Assembly (NCBI GenBank): GCA_021807065.1
Contig: JAKAPO010000100.1
Location: forward strand, 1 to 7,966
DNA from: a bacterium
GTDB taxonomy: Bacteria > Vulcanimicrobiota > Vulcanimicrobiia > Vulcanimicrobiales > Vulcanimicrobiaceae
Reading direction: 5' to 3'
Length of the DNA stretch: 7,966 nucleotides
Below the pieces are notes generated by a model. The model was not told where the DNA came from. It was given only the letters and a program-made list of their open reading frames with translations, and did not search any database. Position numbers and translations under genes: made by a program. Of this stretch, positions 6,247-7,966 are shown in pieces (within the stretch, counting starts at the first letter, position 1; every line of letters starts with the position of its first letter).

Positions 6247-6281
6247 TCGAAACCTCAATGACCTCTTATCGAAACCTTGCC
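6236..6281 (-). promoter_or_regulatory. Three direct repeats, likely operator of the divergent regulator
   Basis: Read on the minus strand, ATTGAGGTTTCG (6248-6259) is directly followed by ATTGAGACTTCG (6236-6247), identical at 10 of 12 bases. A third copy, GGCAAGGTTTCG (6270-6281), lies 22 bp, about two helical turns, further upstream and shares AGGTTTCGAT with the middle copy. Tandem direct repeats at 11-12 bp spacing that touch the -35 are the usual layout for OmpR/PhoB-type winged-helix proteins, and such a protein is encoded next door. Binding is inferred, not shown. Confidence 0.5.
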
Positions 6282-6298
6282 CTGAGAGCGACGCTTCC

Positions 6299-7681
6299 AT
6301 GACCCATCACCTCGGACGCTGCACCTTGCAAACGGACGAGCGCGTCTTGCGTTGCGGCGAACAGGTCGTGCCGCTTCCGCCTAAAGCCGTCGAACTGCTG
6401 GCAGTGCTGGCCGAGCGCAGCGGCGAGGTCGTCTCAAAGGAAGTGCTGATGAATGGCGTCTGGGGCGACGGTGCGGTCGAGGAGGCGAACCTCACCCAGA
6501 GCATCTATCGGTTGCGCCGCGCTTTGAAGGAGCGTGAACCGTCGGTTCGGATCGAGACGATTCCGCGGCGTGGGTACCGTTTGGTCAACAGCGCGAATGG
6601 CACGGGCGGTGCCCCATCCACACCCATCCGCCGACGGCGCATGCCATTGGTCGCCGGTGCTGCGCTCGCTGGGGGTCTGGTACTTGCGGGAGTGCTCGCA
6701 TGGTCGCGGATGCAGGCAGGTTCGCTCGAGGTGCCGCCATCTTACGCGCTTGGGTACTTCTATTGGAGTACCGCAAAGAACGCGGCCGCCGTGCGCACGA
6801 GCATCACGTACTTCAACCGCGCGATCGCGGAGGTTCCGCGCAGCCCGCTCGGTTACGCCGGTCTCGCCGACGCCCACCTGAGCCTCAGTCTACGAGAGAT
6901 CGGCACACCGCAGATGGTCGCCGACGTGCGGTCCGCCTTCGTTGCGGCCAGACGGGCGGTCGCGCTCGGTCCACTCTCGTCAGATGCACACGCCGCGTAC
7001 GGGCAGGCCGAGGCGCTCTTCGGCGATCCGAACGTCGCCGAGCGCGAGCTGCGCCGCGCGGTCGCGCTCGATCCGACGTCGGTCGAAGCACGAACCTGGT
7101 ACGGTGAGCTGCTTCTCGACGAAGCGCGCTCCGACGATGCGGCCGCGCAGTTCCGCGCGGCGCTCGCCGACAATTCGTCGTGGACGGAGGCCGGGGATGA
7201 TCTCGCCTTGCTCGCGTATCTGCGTCGCGATTTTCCAAAGGCCGCGGCCTATGCGAAACAGTCTCTCGCGCAAAGCCCGTCCGATAGGTCAGCGATGTTC
7301 GTCCTCGCGCTTGCAAATGGCCGGCTCGACCGCCCGAGGGCCGAAAGCGAGCTCCGGACGCTCGCGCGCCGGTCCGCGCCGGGCGGCGAAATCGGCGTGG
7401 ATGCGCTGCTCAGCTACTATTACATCCAGGATCGACGAACCGCGTTAGCGCACGCCGAGTACGTGCGCGTTCAGCATGCGACGCAGCGAACTGGCGTCGT
7501 GAACGATCCAGGAGCGATTGTCTCGATCGCGGCCGTGCTCGCCGCCCAACACCAGGACGACGCCGCGTTCGCCTGGCTTGATAGGATGGATCCAGCCAGC
7601 CGCCGGCTCTATGCAGAGGACGCCCGACTCGATCTCCTGCGCCGCAATCGCCGGTTTCATTCCTGGATCGCGGACGTATAG
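6299..7681 (+). CDS. CadC/ToxR-like membrane regulator: OmpR-type winged helix, one TM helix, TPR-like repeats
   Basis: The 460-residue product has an OmpR/PhoB-type DNA-binding domain at residues 3-97: PPKAVELLAVLAERSGEVVSKEVL, VWGDGAVEEANLTQSIYRLRRAL as recognition helix region, and the wing ETIPRRGYRLV. There is no receiver domain, so it is a one-component regulator. After RRRR (111-114) comes a single hydrophobic helix (about 116-135); the basic side puts the DNA-binding domain in the cytoplasm and residues 140-460 outside it. That part is helical with TPR-like units (for example YFNRAIAEVPRSPLGYAGLA, AERELRRAVALDPTSVEAR, AAAQFRAALADNSSWTEA) and probably senses a ligand or partner protein. 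The gene starts 121 bp from the divergent lipoprotein gene and probably controls it. No strong ribosome binding site precedes the ATG at 6299, and its own promoter is not obvious. Confidence 0.92.
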   Translation: MTHHLGRCTLQTDERVLRCGEQVVPLPPKAVELLAVLAERSGEVVSKEVLMNGVWGDGAVEEANLTQSIYRLRRALKEREPSVRIETIPRRGYRLVNSANGTGGAPSTPIRRRRMPLVAGAALAGGLVLAGVLAWSRMQAGSLEVPPSYALGYFYWSTAKNAAAVRTSITYFNRAIAEVPRSPLGYAGLADAHLSLSLREIGTPQMVADVRSAFVAARRAVALGPLSSDAHAAYGQAEALFGDPNVAERELRRAVALDPTSVEARTWYGELLLDEARSDDAAAQFRAALADNSSWTEAGDDLALLAYLRRDFPKAAAYAKQSLAQSPSDRSAMFVLALANGRLDRPRAESELRTLARRSAPGGEIGVDALLSYYYIQDRRTALAHAEYVRVQHATQRTGVVNDPGAIVSIAAVLAAQHQDDAAFAWLDRMDPASRRLYAEDARLDLLRRNRRFHSWIADV

Positions 7682-7966
7682 TTTGCTTGCGCGTGCCCGC
7701 CCGCTGACGATCGCCCAGGTCGACACCGATCGCCAACTGGCCCCTGTCTCTCTCCCGCAGCACCGCGTAATCCGTCGGTCGAGACGTCCATCTTTCGCCG
7801 GGCTTTAGTTCTTCGAGTGCATCAGGGACGCGGCTTAGCAGCAACATCCCGTCTTGGAGCCCGTCCCTCTCATCCCAGCAGCGTGCGGAGAACTCCAAGC
7901 CGCGACGAACGCCGCGCCGGTGAAGGAAGGACGGCTGGCCGTGCTCGATGGCTTGCGCGGCAAGAT
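7410..7966 (-). CDS. Open minus-strand frame entering from the right edge, doubtful
   Basis: From 7966 this frame has no stop until 7410. The part outside the regulator gene (7682-7966) reads like possible protein (…LEFSARCWDERDG…GMLLLSRVPDALEELKPGERW…) with GC-rich third positions, but matches no family I know. A genuine gene would have to overlap the 3' end of the well-supported regulator gene by 272 bp, which is unlikely; it might instead end earlier through a frameshift, or the whole frame may be chance in GC-rich DNA. Nothing else is visible in this 285-bp end stretch: no terminator with a T-run and no RNA gene. Confidence 0.22.
   Translation of the reverse strand, partial: LAAQAIEHGQPSFLHRRGVRRGLEFSARCWDERDGLQDGMLLLSRVPDALEELKPGERWTSRPTDYAVLRERDRGQLAIGVDLGDRQRAGTRKQTIRPRSRNETGDCGAGDRVGRPLHRAGGWLDPSYQARRTRRRPGVGRRARPRSRQSLLDRSRRQFAASHAERARTRRALTRFVDPGCNSS

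Noticed and set aside
6178..6300. 41-residue N-terminal extension of the lipoprotein from an ATG at 6300
   Set aside because: It would bury the lipoprotein signal inside the protein and would cover the promoter and repeats; the internal ATG has the strong ribosome binding site.
7682..7760. Terminator after the regulator gene from the CGATCGCC repeats
   Set aside because: The repeats do not form a stable stem followed by a T-run, so no intrinsic terminator can be supported.
1..7966. CRISPR array, tRNA, rRNA, toxin-antitoxin or phage defence genes
   Set aside because: I looked for spaced repeats, cloverleaf-like segments and typical defence motifs on both strands and found none.

Overview
The window comes from a GC-rich diderm bacterium. 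Three predicted lipoproteins, an exported protein and a membrane-anchored winged-helix/TPR regulator point to a cell envelope with a periplasm. The phylum cannot be fixed from the sequence alone. An uncultured soil lineage such as Eremiobacterota is only a guess, and the unusual S12 protein with a 21-residue insertion is the best taxonomic handle.

Layout, left to right: (1) 1-346, minus strand: the start of rpsL (ribosomal protein S12) with a good sigma70-type promoter, an ~87-nt leader and a compact hairpin near the transcript 5' end. (2) 311-608, minus: a decayed GntR (YtrA-type) regulator whose 3' end carries the rpsL promoter. (3) 809-2324, minus: a two-gene unit encoding a PQQ-like beta-propeller lipoprotein followed, 16 nt later, by a small exported protein. 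(4) about 2400-3930, minus: an IS1380-family insertion sequence whose transposase is interrupted by an in-frame TGA at codon 355. (5) 4031-4283, plus: a second regulator remnant, of the GntR/FCD type, without its DNA-reading helices, frameshifted and truncated. (6) 4289-6177, minus: a serine beta-lactamase-like hydrolase lipoprotein, preceded in the same direction by a small Gly/Pro-linker lipoprotein. (7) 6299-7681, plus: a CadC/ToxR-like regulator (OmpR-type winged helix, one membrane helix, extracytoplasmic TPR-like repeats), divergent from the lipoprotein gene. (8) 7682-7966: no clear gene, only an open minus-strand frame running out of the window.

The most coherent functional unit is region 6-7. 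The 121-bp divergent spacer holds three copies of a 12-bp direct repeat that overlap and precede the -35 of a promoter facing the lipoprotein gene. A small hairpin covers the ribosome binding site of that gene. The simplest reading is a membrane one-component regulator that senses something outside the cytoplasm and controls two surface lipoproteins, one of them a serine hydrolase. Regions 2-5 look like an accessory area in decay between the ribosomal operon and this module: two independent regulator pseudogenes and an IS with a damaged transposase. I see no CRISPR array, tRNA, rRNA or recognisable defence system.
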